A DNA stretch of 64,000 bases from Adiantum capillus-veneris (Eukaryota > Streptophyta > Polypodiopsida > Polypodiales > Pteridaceae), in NCBI GenBank assembly GCA_014529385.2, contig CM043971.1, positions 89,517,340 through 89,581,339 on the forward strand, read 5' to 3'. Under the pieces are notes generated by a model. The model ran no database searches. It had not been told where the DNA came from and was given only the letters and a program-made list of their open reading frames with translations. The translations under genes and the position numbers were made by a program. Below, one piece after another: positions 10,486-21,670 of this stretch. Within the stretch, counting starts at the first letter, position 1, and each line of letters begins with the position of its first letter.

Positions 10486-12594
10486 AGCGAGCAGGTAGAT
10501 GGATGGCATGAGCTCAAGTCGTAGCACAGGACAAGCAGGTTGTCACCATCGCTAGCAAACTGAGAGAGGGATCTAGGCTTGGGGCGGGCAGGAGGCTGCG
10601 AAACCAAATTCATGGCAGTAGCAGGAGATGGAGGGTACGCAACAGACGCGAAAGGACCTGCCTTGCGTTGTGCTGATGCAGTCGACGGACACGGCGTGGA
10701 AACAGTGGACGGAGCCATTTTTGCTTCCGCGAAGGCGACGAGCTGAGAGTCTTCTTCATTAATTAATTAATGAAAGTGAACTTAGACCCAATATGTCGAC
10801 TTAGATGCAAAAGTGGCACTTTTGGCCCACAAAGGTCTTTTTTTTTTTTTCAAAACTCACAATTGTGAGTGAATTATATTGATCAACCTAAAAAAATTAC
10901 AAGGTCTTGCCATGCTCGTGTTGAGCCAGGACATCATACAGGGACCAAAATCACAACGGCCCACAAAGGTCTTAAGAGACTCGGGGAACTTGTTGGAGCA
11001 ATTCTTGACCGTTAGATTAAGTTTGTTCTCAACAATTGTGGACCATCAAATGAAGCTTGCTGAATTGGCCACATGGAAAGTCAATGTTTTCCCCTGTTTT
11101 TGATGGAGATTAACTTACTGGCATGGGGGGCCACACACACTCTCTTATCATCTTATGAAGTGAATGAGAGTGTTGTATTAACTTGGGGGCCATACATGCT
11201 CTCACATCAACTTAAGTAAGCTATTGTGACTATTCACCTTGAGGAAAAAGTGATGAAATCACAATGCTTGTCATGTAGTGACTTTGGCATGAACGTGATG
11301 AAGATATTTCCTAAGAGGCTTGTATAGATGTCCATTTCTCTAAAGGTTGTAGGTTTTCCATTCTAATTTGAAACTCAAGCTTCAAATTATGTAGGCGGGA
11401 TTACAATAATCCTAGGTTTTCTTTTGACCGAGTACTAGTTCTAGGCCCTTTTTGGCACTTCCTTTTCCTACTAAGCAAGCCTTTAGAAACAATGCTCACC
11501 CAAAACATTTATCTAAATAATGGATCAAAGGAAAAGTGAAAAGTTTGAAACTTTTCCATCTCTTCTGCAGAATTGCACTAAGATGTAGGACAATTTGTCG
11601 GTTTTCCTCATGGTCAGCATGAAATTTTTATCAACTCTTTCTAATTTTAGTTGAGAAATATTTTGCAAAGGTTGGTTTTTGGTGGAATTGGCTTTAGCGG
11701 GCCCCCCATAGACCCTACAACGTACGGGGCCCTTCTTCCTCACATGAGAAATACCCAATTCCCTCTATTCGGATTATCATTATTATTATTCTCTCTTTCA
11801 ACCTTTGACTTTGGTGCTAAAAATGAGAGGAAAGAAATATTGAATGAGATCAAAAGCTCAACATTCAAGTATGGTATGATATTTAGACACTCGAACTTGC
11901 AAGGGGCATAGTGTGCATAATGGACTCTTCCCTAGTGTCCCAATGCCCCGTCTTGCATGACAGGTAGTGTGAGCTAAAGCCTAAGTTAATTGCTACTATG
12001 GTGCAAATTGTACGTGAGAGAATATGCTTCAACTTTAATAGGTGAGTATGGTCTCCAAGAAGCGGTAATTAGGTGTGCTTAGCTATATGAAAACACACCA
12101 AAGTGGGAGTTGTAAGCCTTCTTGACCACCTCATGCTTGGCTTGAAAGATAATACAAAATTGGACCATACATTAATATGGTCCATTTGGCTTCATTAATT
12201 GCCCGCAACGGGTGGCCACCATCACCAACACAAACACATGAGTGAAACTCTCACCTCTGTCAATCGCTCAAACTTGTAAACACTACCCTTCAAGAATCAC
12301 ATTGGCTGCCTTTGTGATGCCTCTTCTAGCTGCAATATGGGTGTGCTACACATTTCAACCTTGCTTTCCTTGCACTTTCTACCACCAATGCCATTGCCAC
12401 CACCAGCATGTTGGGGGAAGCCTTTAGCTTACACTCTATACATAACCAATCCCTAAATCCAAACATACTAGCATGCACCCCTATGCGCATGAATACAACC
12501 TACTACATAGAGTTTCCTAACACATGCTTCTCAATCTTGCTACAAGTTATAACCATATGCTACTTATTGCAGCCATTTCCCTTGACCAGATGAG
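10486..12594. other. Unassigned non-coding DNA
   Basis: Apart from the dispersed repeat copy at 11520-11705 (see 7560-7745), nothing is recognised. Open frames are short and in no consistent order. Confidence 0.4.
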
Positions 12595-12760
12595 GTGGAT
12601 ATCCCTTTCACCATTTATTTCCACCTCTGAGCCTACATAAGTCCATAATGCTAAACTTGTATATTCTCTTTGATTCTAACCAATCAAGGAAGGTTCATTT
12701 CATTGTATTGAGTACACTATCTCTAATGTAATCTCTTATTGCTATGCATTGCTCATACTA
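12595..12760 (+). repeat. Host repeat split by the copia insertion
   Basis: 12600-12735 matches 21735-21890 (ATATCCCTTTCACCATTT, GAGTACACTATCTCTAAT). The last part, GCTATGCATTGCTCATACTA, matches 20755-20774. Removing the copia element and one copy of its target duplication joins 12760 to 20512 and restores a unit that is repeated in tandem at about 20736-20990. This was therefore an older repeat before the copia element arrived. Confidence 0.7.
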
Positions 12761-12765
12761 GGCCT

Positions 12766-12973
12766 TGTTCGAATTAGGGTTGCAGGAAAACACACACAGC
12801 TTGGAGAAGACGAAGGAAGCTCAAGGCCCACAATAGAGAGTGTTTTACTTAGTGTGCAAATGGAAATATAGATAGCCCTAGAGTGATGGGCGTATATACA
12901 ATGCACGGGGGAGAGGGAAAAAATGCCCCGACGGTCCTAGTGGGTTCACAGACATCACATGTATATGGTAATA
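12766..12973 (-). repeat. Copia 3' LTR
   Basis: This 208-bp repeat aligns with 20275-20511 (for example AGCTTGGAGAAGACGAAGG and TATATACAATGCACGGGG). On the element strand it starts TATTACC directly after the purine tract CCAGGGGGGATC (12974-12985). Confidence 0.9.
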
Positions 12974-13039
12974 GATCCCCCCTGGAGTGATGTGGTGAAC
13001 GAGATCTGGCACATGATGTGCCATGCCCTGAGGACACGA

Positions 13040-15194
13040 TCAATCCACAGAGGGGAGTAAGCCCAAAGATTTGCGGAAATCTTCGAGCTTCTCACGAGAC
13101 AATGCCTTTGTGAAAAGATCTGCAAGGTTGTCCTGTGTTGGCACATAAGCCAAGCTGATCTCTTTTGCTAAGAGTCTCTCCCTGACATAGTGGTAATGCA
13201 CCTCAATGTGCTTTGTGCGAGCATGAAAAACTGGGTTTCTTGCAACTGCCAATGCGCTCTGACTATCAGTGTAGATAGTGTTGGCAGTGTCCTGTCCAAC
13301 AACCAAATCATCCATAAGGCGTCTGAGCCATACATTCTCAACCGTAGCTATGAAGACTACCCTGTACTCAGCCTCACAACTCGAAGTGGCCACAATAGGT
13401 TGCTTCTTGCTCAACCACAATATACATGAAATGCCAAGCATGAAACAAAAACCACTTGTGGACACTCACGTGTCAAAACAACCAGCCCAATCTGAGTCCG
13501 AAAAAGCATGTAAGTCTGGCGGCAATTATCCCCCCTTGGGATAAAACAAGCCAAGATGTACAGTGGCACAAAAATCCTCTTGACAACCTGCCAATGCTTA
13601 GACCCTGGGCTATGCATAAATCTGATGACCTGTGAGACTGCAAACTGAATATCTGGCCTCGTGTTGTATACATAAATGAGGCATCCAACAACAGTTTGGT
13701 AAAGAGTGACATTTGTAGGATCACCAGCATCATGAAGACTCAATTTTAAACTTGTTTCCATAGGAGTGGGAATAGGTTTGCAATCCTCAAGCCCAAACTT
13801 ACATAACAATGTCTCTATGTAACTTTTCTGACACAAGGCAATACCACCATCACACTGCTTAAATTGTATCCCCAAGTAATGATGCAACAGCCCCAAATCT
13901 TTCATCTTGAAAGTAGCATTCAAATCAGCCTTCAATTCAACAATATGTCTCTCATTTGGTCCAATGATCAACAAATCCTCTACATAAAGAACCACAATGA
14001 GAAGTACATCACCCTCACGCTTTACCTATAATGTTCTTTCTGTTGGACTGTTATGAAAGCCTTGTTTGACCAAATGAGTGTCATCTTTCTCATACCAAGC
14101 ACGAGGAGATTGCTTCAACCCATACAAGGCCTTCTTACATCTGCACACTTTGTCCTCTTGTCCTTTCTTGACAAAACCGCCAGGCTGCGTTACATAAACT
14201 TCCTCAAAGATGTCACCATTCAAGAAAGCAATAACAATGTCTGATTGATGTACATCCCAACCAAAATGAGCCGCCAATGCATATAGAAAATGCATAGTAG
14301 ACATACGACAAGTGGGAGAAAAACTCTCTTCATAATCTCCGTCTTTTTGTTGTGCACAACCCTTTGCAACAAGTCTAGCCTTATGGCGATCGATCTCACC
14401 ATCTGGCTTGCGTTTCAACTTGTAAACCCACTTTGTACCAACGGCCTTTTTGCTAGGAGGCAAATCACATAAAGTCCATGTGTCATTTTCTATAAGTGCA
14501 TCATATTTTGATTGCATGGCAGCCATCCAATTTTTTGAATTCTGTGCTTCATCAAAAGACAGAGTTTCCTCAACATCATGTAAGCTAGACACAGCCAAAG
14601 CATAACAATATGATCCATAAGATACATGGCCAGAGCCTGAATGAGTATGACTAGACAAAGGTGCATCCAATTTACTGTCATGCAATGTATGCACCAGTCA
14701 TTTTGGCATACCTCTAGCTTGCTCATTTTCAGCCCTTTCCTCATCAAGTACATCATGTACATCTGCATCAGTATTAGGATGATATGTAACATTTTTGGAA
14801 ACCCCCATAGGTTGTACATTTGCCTTATTGGAACTTACATTCGAACTTCCACCACTGAAAAGGGGCAACAAAGTGTCATAAATGTCCTGTGAGCTTACAT
14901 TACTGTCTCTAGTACATGACAGCAAGGGCTGAATAGAATCTTCCACAAACACTACATCCCGTGAAACCAAAATACGCTTTGTTTGTGGATGATACAACCT
15001 GTAACCTTTTCTTTTCGCACTATAACCAACAAAAATACATTTGACAGCCTTATCATCCAATTTTTGGCGTTGTGTTTGTGGCACCAAAGCCTATGCCAAA
15101 CAACCAAAAACACTCATGTACTCAATAGAAGGCTTTCTATCATGCCATGCTTCATATGGAGTAATAGACTGCAAAGCTTTTGTAGGACACCTGT
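13040..15194 (-). pseudogene. Copia pol remnant: reverse transcriptase and RNase H
   Basis: Reading down from 15194, the integrase C-terminal part (PYEAW and the FVGYS region) leads into the copia reverse transcriptase, recognisable from KWVYKLKRKPDGEI, RLVAKG, FLNGD and KALYGLKQSPRAWY. The catalytic box at about 13980 is YVED instead of YVDD, removing one metal-binding aspartate. RNase H follows (SSCEAEY, TDSQSALAVARNP, HIEVHYHYVRE) and ends at the TGA-free natural end, SVD plus stop, at 13040. An in-frame TAG at 15091-15093 and frame changes near 13995-14030 and 13465 break the frame. The upstream half of the polyprotein lies beyond the nested fold-back element. Confidence 0.9.
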
Positions 15195-15542
15195 TAAGTA
15201 CAGGGGATGTTTATGGAGCGAGCTTTGGAGCGAGTTTTTTTTTTTTTTCATCCCACCACCACTACCTCCCATTGCCGCACTTAGCACCCATTGCCACCAC
15301 CAACTTAGCCCACCACTGGTGGTTAGTGGTGCTAACTTATTACCACCATATGTGTCGCCCCTAATCCTACAACCATAGTCTATTGCCACCCCTCCCTCCA
15401 GTGGAGTAGCCAAGAATCTCCTCCTCCTCCTTCTGTGTGTGTGTGTGTGAGCCCCTACCCTCTCCCCCCCCCCCCCCCCCCCCCCCCTCTCTCTCCTCTC
15501 TCTCTTTCTCCCCTCACCCTTTCTCTCTCTATCAACCCCTCC

Positions 15543-15607
<65 letters not shown>

Positions 15608-15671
15608 GCCCCCTTACCTTCTCTCTCTCCCCCCTCCCCCTCTCTCCCTCTCATGATCCCTCTAACCCATC

Positions 15672-15760
<89 letters not shown>

Positions 15761-16115
15761 CGCGTGCACCGATAATAGAAAGAGGAAAATTGTAAAACCT
15801 TTCTATAATCCAAGTGTGGTAGATTGGTTATCCCATTTCCCTCTTGAATAACAGGTCTTGAGTTTAACTCTCGTATCTTTGAGGTCTCATGGGATAGTTT
15901 CCTTCGATGTTAAAATCCTCTTCTTTTTGGGTGTGTGTGTGTGGGTGTGTGTTAATAAAAAGAGGAAAACAGTATAACCTTTCTATTAGCCAAGTGTGTT
16001 CGATTGGTTATGTCATTTCCCTCTTCAAAAAATCTTGAGTTCAACTCCCGTCGTGTTTCCTACGATGTTTAAATCATCTTCTTCTTCTTGTACTTCTTTT
16101 CCTCCCTCCATATCT

Positions 16116-16153
<38 letters not shown>

Positions 16154-16899
16154 ACATGGATAGGTTACCCCCTTTCCATGTGACTGGACACACCCTCCTT
16201 GTCTCTCACACGGACCGAGATCACTCAGCTTATCAGAGAGGAATTGATTCAGTTAGACACTAGGAGGACATGGATACATCCTATGGTTGTGCATGGCACA
16301 AAGAGGGCTTTCTACATAGAGCATCTCCTTGAGCTTACAGAGGATGGTTTTGTGACCAGACTCGCCTGATTGAACACTCATTTATCATATGGATTACGAT
16401 GTGTTATCGGACATATGCACACATCATCAGATCACTAAGAGATTAAGGTTGGCAAATTTAGAGGAGTACCATCAAAGGCTAGGGTTGAGAGAGAGCGAGA
16501 TGTGGCAGAGAGAGAGAGAGAGAGAGAGAGAAAGGGGGGGGGGGGGGGGGAGGGGGTAGAAATTGTGAGAGGGGGGGGGGGGATACCTTGTTCTTCTTTT
16601 TTTTAAAAGAGGAAAAGAGCTGGAGGAAGGGTGTGCTTTAGGAAAAAAAGGAAAAGGGAAAGAGTGGGAGGAAGGGGGTGCTTTAGAAAAAAAAGGAAAA
16701 AAAAAGGGAAAAAAAAACAAGCCCAAGCAATAGCGATAAAAAAAACAAGCCCAACAAGCCCAAGCAATAGCGACATGCCCAAGCAATAGCGATATGTTTT
16801 TTTTTCCCCTTTTTTTTCTAAAGCACCCTCTTCCCCCTCACTCTTTCCCTCTTTTAAAGAAAAAAAAAAGGCATTCCCCCCCCCCCCCCCCCCCCCCAA

Positions 16900-16938
<39 letters not shown>

Positions 16939-17475
16939 TGCTACACCTCGCTCTCCCTCAACCCTAGCCTGTGTTGGTACTCCTCTAAATCTGTCAGCCT
17001 GAATCTCTATTGATGTGATGATGCGTGCACCTGTCCAATAACACATTGTAATCCATGGGATAGATAGTACTGTTCATGTAGGTGCTCCCCCCCCCCCCCC
17101 CCCCTCTCTCTCTCTCTCTTTGCCACATCTCGATCTCTCTCAACCCTAACCTCTGATGTACTCTCTAAATCTTGTAGCCGCAATCTCTAAATGATGTGAT
17201 GATGTGCGCATCTTTTGAATAACACATCATAATGCATGGGATAGATGAGAGTTCATGTAGGCACGTCTGATCACAAAACCATCCTCTGTAAGCTCAAGGA
17301 GATGCTCTCTGTAGCCATCTTCGTGCCAAGCACACGTGTAGGCTGTATCCATGTCCTCCTAGTGTCTAACTGAATCAAGTCGTGTCTAATGAGCTGCGTG
17401 ATCTCGGTTTGTGTGAGAGACAAGGAGGGTGCGTCTAGTGTATAATTGGAAAGGGAGTAATCTATCCATGTCAGG

Positions 17476-17523
<48 letters not shown>

Positions 17524-17647
17524 GGGGGGGGGGGTGGAAGAGGTGGCGGCAGGCAGAGAGAGGGGGGGAATATAGGGGGGGAGATAGGGGTGACAGGTGG
17601 TGGAGACACACACAAACACACACACACACACACACAAAGGGTGAGGG

Positions 17648-17682
<35 letters not shown>

Positions 17683-17992
17683 GGGGGGACGGGGCATGCG
17701 TATAGAGTGATATGCAAAGAGAGAGGAAGAAGGGAGTGGAGGACCTTGTGGAAGGGAGGCGAGTTGCTGGAGGACAAGATGGAGGAAGGGAAGGCAATTA
17801 TAGGAGTAGATGGAGAGAGGAGGTGGAGGATGTTGGAGGAGGAGGTTGAGGAGGAGGAGCAAGGGAAGAGGAGGAAGCACATGGGTGGCAAGAGGAGGAA
17901 GGGGAGGTACGGACGCGGTCCTTTAAAAAAAAAAAAGCTCACTTTAAAGCTCGCTCCGTTGAGCTCGCTCGAAGACCTAACTCGTAAGTACA
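15195..17992. mobile_element. Fold-back transposon nested in the copia integrase
   Basis: An insert at 15203-17984 is flanked by the 8-bp direct repeat TAAGTACA (15195-15202 and 17985-17992). Removing the insert and one repeat restores the copia integrase frame exactly. Each end carries GAGCGAGC-type repeats and a T-tract (15218-15250 and the complement of 17925-17965). The interior is roughly mirror-symmetric around 16770. From either end inward come a pyrimidine microsatellite block, a fragment of the CT-associated LINE starting GACATGGATAG (plus strand 16153-16490, minus strand 16960-17478), a GA-G run and GTGCTTTAGAAAAAAAAGG. No transposase is seen. The 8-bp duplication would fit hAT-type transposition, which is inference. 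Confidence 0.82.
15435..15763. repeat. Microsatellite block of the left fold-back arm
   Basis: A (GT)n run, a C homopolymer of about 24 and two long (CT)n runs (15550-15603 and 15678-15729) are followed by (GT)n to 15757. The serine/leucine-rich open frames through this block are repeat translations and are not genes. Confidence 0.9.
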
Positions 17993-19025
17993 TAAGTGGC
18001 ACACGTGATGGCCTCGAGCCAAAAAGAATGCGGCAAAGCTTGACTTTTGACCATACATCGTGCCATTTCTATAAGTGACCTATTTTTCCTCTCAGCAACA
18101 CCATTTGGCTGAGGTGTATAAAACACTGTACATTGGTGTTTTATCCCACGACCAGTCAGAAATGCATTAAATTCATGATACATATACTCCCCCCCCTCGA
18201 TCGGAACGAAGGGTTCCCATAGTACATTTCGATATATTTTCAGTCATAGCCAGAAATTTTTTGAAGCACATAAAAACTTCGGACTTCGCTTTAAGTGGAA
18301 AGACCCATGCATGCCTGGAGTAATCATCAATGAAAGTTACGAAGTAAAGGTAATTGCCCAAGGATGGAGTTTGCATGGGCCCACAAACATCACTATGCAC
18401 GCTGCAACCTGCATTGGCCCTAACTAAATCATCCTTTCGAAACTTCGAACGCTGTATCTTACGCAAAATACAGCCTTCACAAACATGTTTGATAGGTGCT
18501 TCAAGAGGCGGCAAAGAAGCAACCATACTAGATTTTTGCAAACGCAGCAAACTGGCAAATTCAGATGACCAAAATGTGCATGCTAAAGTTTTGCATCTGA
18601 AATAGCCCTTGAATCTGGAACTGCATTTGCAAAAAAGAATTCACACTTGTCATGCAAAGTGATCTTATACAGTCCACGGCACAAAAGGCCAGATGCAACA
18701 ATTTCATCACAAAAACTGAGATCATGAACTGTACATCTGTCATCCACAAATTTGACTACAAGTCCAAGTCTAGCAAGTCCAGATATAGACAAAAGATTCT
18801 TCTTGATCCCAGGTACATAAAGTGCATCAACAAGTGTGAAAGAATTGTGATTTGCAACAATAAGCACAATCTTTCCAACTCCCTGAACCGGATAAGAGGC
18901 ATTGTTGGCACAAGTGACTGAATTTCCATGAGAGAGGTGAACAATTCACGATGTGAGGTAATGTTCTTTGTAGCACCACTGTCAAAATACCACACATGTG
19001 AATCTACAGCAAAACTGACATCCAT
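17993..19025 (-). pseudogene. Copia protease and integrase remnant
   Basis: From 19025 downwards the copia aspartic protease is seen (WYFDSGATKNIT, with the catalytic DSGA), then a gag-pre-integrase region (LYVPGIKKNLLSI, HFGHLN) and the integrase zinc finger and catalytic core (HVCEGC, HSDVCGPM, FIDDYSRHAWV, RSDRGG, NGVAERKNRSLIEMAR). Frameshifts occur near 18935 and near 18555. There is also one extra G in an 8-G run at 18191-18198, next to the second catalytic aspartate block. The frame stops at the 8-bp duplication and continues at 15194 after the nested insert. Confidence 0.9.
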
Positions 19026-19061
19026 GCATCATGGACAACAGGTTTGTAAGTGCACTTTGCA

Positions 19062-20012
19062 CTAAAAGCCCATTCGGCACGCATCAACATCAACATCACA
19101 GTCTCCTGTCACAGAAGACTCAACAATAGTTGCATTTGTAGTGGAACCACACTCTTTCTTCTTAGCCTCTTTGGCCTTCAACTTAGGACACTGCTTGATC
19201 AAGTGATCATTAGCTTTACAATAATGGCAATGTATCTTCTTTTTGCCCTTATCACCAGAATTTCGAGACGAATTTCTGCCAGCAGAAGCATTAGGAACAG
19301 GTGATTTTCCACTCGCAGAAGAACCATAAGAAGTGGCTGCATTGCTGTTACCACCCTTTCTTTGAGAAGTAATAAAACCCTGTTCAACTGCACACTGTCT
19401 AGTCCTGTTTTTTCTGGAAAGTGACTCTTGCAACAACAATGTGCACAATGCATCAAACTTGACAACTTCAGGATTTCCTTGAGTCATAAGTCTCCAAGTA
19501 ATAACAAAAGTCTGGTAAGAATCTGGTAAGGAATCAAGAACAGTCTGCATAAGGGAACTATCTGAAATGACTTCACCTGAAGAAATAAGTTGCTCATTGA
19601 TATCTTTGACACCAGCAAGGAAAGTGTGCATATCATCTTCCTCATGCATAATCTTCAACTCCAACTCTTTACGCAACAATGCAATTTTAGCCTCATTGTG
19701 ACTTGCATAAAGACCAGCCAGAATATCCCAAGCCTGTTTTGCAGATTTCGTTGAACGAATGTGAGGAGTAATGCGGCGCTTCACAGACAATGCAATCAGT
19801 GCATGAGCCTATGCATCATTTACATTCCAACGGGCTTGTTTTGCCATAGGCAAAACAGCTCTTACAGCAGCAACCCATGCAGCAAGACCTGCAACATCCT
19901 CAATATCGGTTACATCCTCAAAACCAGGGCGTACATCAATGCCCTACATAATATTCCAAACACCCTTTGACACAAGAACATGTTGCATCATGTAAGCCCA
20001 CATGTAAGCCAT
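19062..20012 (-). pseudogene. Copia gag remnant
   Basis: Starting from an ATG at 20012, the frame encodes the UBN2-type Gag polyprotein of copia elements (AKQAWDILAGLY, LKIMHEEDDMHTFL, LPDSYQTFV). It ends with a CX2CX4HX4C zinc knuckle (CHYCKANDHLIKQC, about 19180-19225). Two in-frame TAG stops interrupt the N-terminal part, at 19944-19946 and 19809-19811, both at positions where CAG (Gln) would fit. Gag packages the element RNA into virus-like particles. This copy cannot be translated in full. Confidence 0.88.
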
Positions 20013-20257
20013 GGGAAATGCATGTACCTGATGTGAAAACTGCCCAAAATGAGGAGAAACTGAGTGAGACCAGCATGTGCTATATAGTATGGGACATGTT
20101 ATGTAGTATTTGGCACTGAATTTTTTTTTTGCATAAAATGACAAAATTGCCTGTGTGGACCTGGCTGTAGTGGAAACAGAGGCCGAAATGAGCCCGAATC
20201 AAAAATCTGAGCAGGCGTGTGCTGGAGCTACTGGCGACTAAGCCCGAGAGGACGCAA

Positions 20258-20272
20258 CCTGCTGTGATACCA
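20258..20272 (-). other. Copia primer-binding site
   Basis: TGGTATCACAGCAGG reads on the minus strand two bases after the end (CCAACA) of the 5' LTR. It resembles the complement of the 3' end of initiator tRNA-Met, the usual copia primer, with one mismatch in the first 12 bases. Confidence 0.85.
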
Positions 20273-20274
20273 AT

Positions 20275-20511
20275 TGTTGGAATTGGTATCACAGCACACA
20301 CATAAAAACACACACAGCTTGGAGAAGACGAAGGAAGCTCAAGGCACACAATAGAGAGTGTTTTACTTAGTGTGCAAATGGAAAGATAGTTAGCCCTAGA
20401 GTGATGTGCGTATATACAATGCACGGGGGAAAAAACCTCCTCAAGAGGGAAAAAATGCCCCGGCGGTCGTAGCGTGTTCACACACATCACTACCCCATGT
20501 ATATGGTAATA
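20275..20511 (-). repeat. Copia 5' LTR
   Basis: This 237-bp LTR has TATTACC and CCAACA ends on the element strand. A TATATAC motif near 20410 is a candidate core promoter. Confidence 0.9.
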
Positions 20512-20516
20512 GGCCT

Positions 20517-21000
20517 AACCCTTGTTCATGTAGGCAATAGAGCAACAAAAAAGCAATTTTCAGAATTGGAAAAAAGAAGAAGAAAAATTCAGAGGGTGAA
20601 AACCCTAATCTCCTCTTTCTTGCCAAATTTTCATACTTGTCTTATTTGGTTAATAACCCACTATGTATGGATTATTTGAGCTAAATAGGCATTCCAAAGT
20701 TGTAAAAGGTCAAGACGCTACTGGATTTTCTCTAATCTAATCTCTTATCTCTATGCATTGCACATACTAGGCCGAAAGCCTTGTTCACACAGACAACAAA
20801 GCATCAAAAAATCAAAATGAAAGCGGTTTTTCAGATTTGGAAAAAAATTTAAATTCAAAGACTGAAAATTCTAATCTCTTCTTGCTTGCCAAATTTTCAA
20901 ACTTGTCTAATTTGGTTAATAACCCACTATGTATGGATTATTTGAGCTAATAGGCTCCACATGATCATATTCCAAAGTTGTAAAAGGGTCAAGACACTAC
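20517..21000 (+). repeat. Host tandem repeat, two units
   Basis: 20517-20735 and 20736-20990 are diverged copies of one unit (CTTGTTCA, TTGGTTAATAACCCACTATG, GTATGGATTATTTGAGCTAA, CAAAGTTGTAAAAGG). The first unit begins in 12725-12760, on the far side of the copia insertion. It may be the LTR of an older element. Confidence 0.65.
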
Positions 21001-21092
21001 CAAATTTTCTTGGTAAGACCACCCTACACACCATCTCCACCGAGAACATAAACAAGTCCAATGGATTCAAGTTTCATGCTTAGCAAACAAAA

Positions 21093-21670
21093 GTGAAGGG
21101 AGTGCTCATGAAAAAGAATCTTCAGAGCATTGTAAAACCAACATCCGGTTCAGAGGAAGCCTTGATACAAACTTTGAATGCTCAAAACAAGCCACAAACG
21201 AGCAAGCACTTGGAATCACCACGGCCCTTGAAGATAACTTCATCCACCACATTGATGATGCTACATCTGCTCTTCACACTTGAAAACCGTAGAGTGTCTA
21301 TTTGGTACTCGAGGTAAGCATTCCAAGATGAGCCTCAAAATTCAGAGTCTTCTTGCTATGCAAGATCAAGATGATGTTGCTAGCCTTGTCAACAAACTTA
21401 AGAGTATCTCAACCCAATTTATTTATGCCAAGTTACAAGTTCCAAACAATGATAAAATAGCCATCCTCCTTAAAGCCCTACCTAGTAACATCCAAAGATC
21501 CCATCCCTACACTTGCAAATATAATCAATTCACTTCTAGACAAAGAGAAAAGAATTGGCACTTACACAAGGTCTCAAAACAACACAATGGTTGTAAAAGG
21601 TAAAGGTTGCTCACATTGTGCCAAAAGCAACCATAAACCACAAAATTTCTTTCACAGCACGCAACAGTAA
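21093..21670 (+). pseudogene. Older copia gag fragment
   Basis: The plus strand reads a UBN2-type Gag segment across about 21280-21500 (LKIQSLLAMQDQDDVASLV, LKSISTQFIYAKLQV, KIAILLKALPSNI). It is followed by a damaged zinc knuckle near 21610-21655 (CSHCAKSNHKPQN, with Phe in place of the last Cys). Frame changes separate the parts. Its family differs from the intact copia element, and it lies just after the tandem host repeat, which may be its LTR. No pol domains follow convincingly; a frame at 22380-22470 containing ADTLTKP could be the end of its RNase H. Confidence 0.6.

Larger units (their letters stand above)
12761..20516 (-). mobile_element. Ty1/copia LTR retrotransposon, complete but inactive
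   Basis: The element has two LTRs (12766-12973 and 20275-20511) and the 5-bp target duplication GGCCT at 12761-12765 and 20512-20516. A primer-binding site lies beside the right LTR and a purine tract beside the left LTR, so it is transcribed on the minus strand. Domain order is gag with zinc knuckle, protease, integrase, reverse transcriptase and RNase H, which is copia order. It is dead: the frame carries stop codons and frameshifts, the reverse transcriptase YVDD box reads YVED, and the integrase is split by another transposon (15203-17984). The LTRs differ by substitutions and by a 28-base indel near 20430-20450, so the insertion is not recent. Confidence 0.93.

Noticed and set aside
10122-10718. 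198-codon minus-strand frame ending in Ser/Leu repeats
   Set aside because: A large share is (GA)n translation and the rest includes a local duplication; no family motif.
15435-18002. Long open frames rich in Ser, Leu and Pro, or in Arg and Glu, on both strands
   Set aside because: They are translations of (CT)n/(GA)n and C/G runs in the fold-back element and have no start context or domain.
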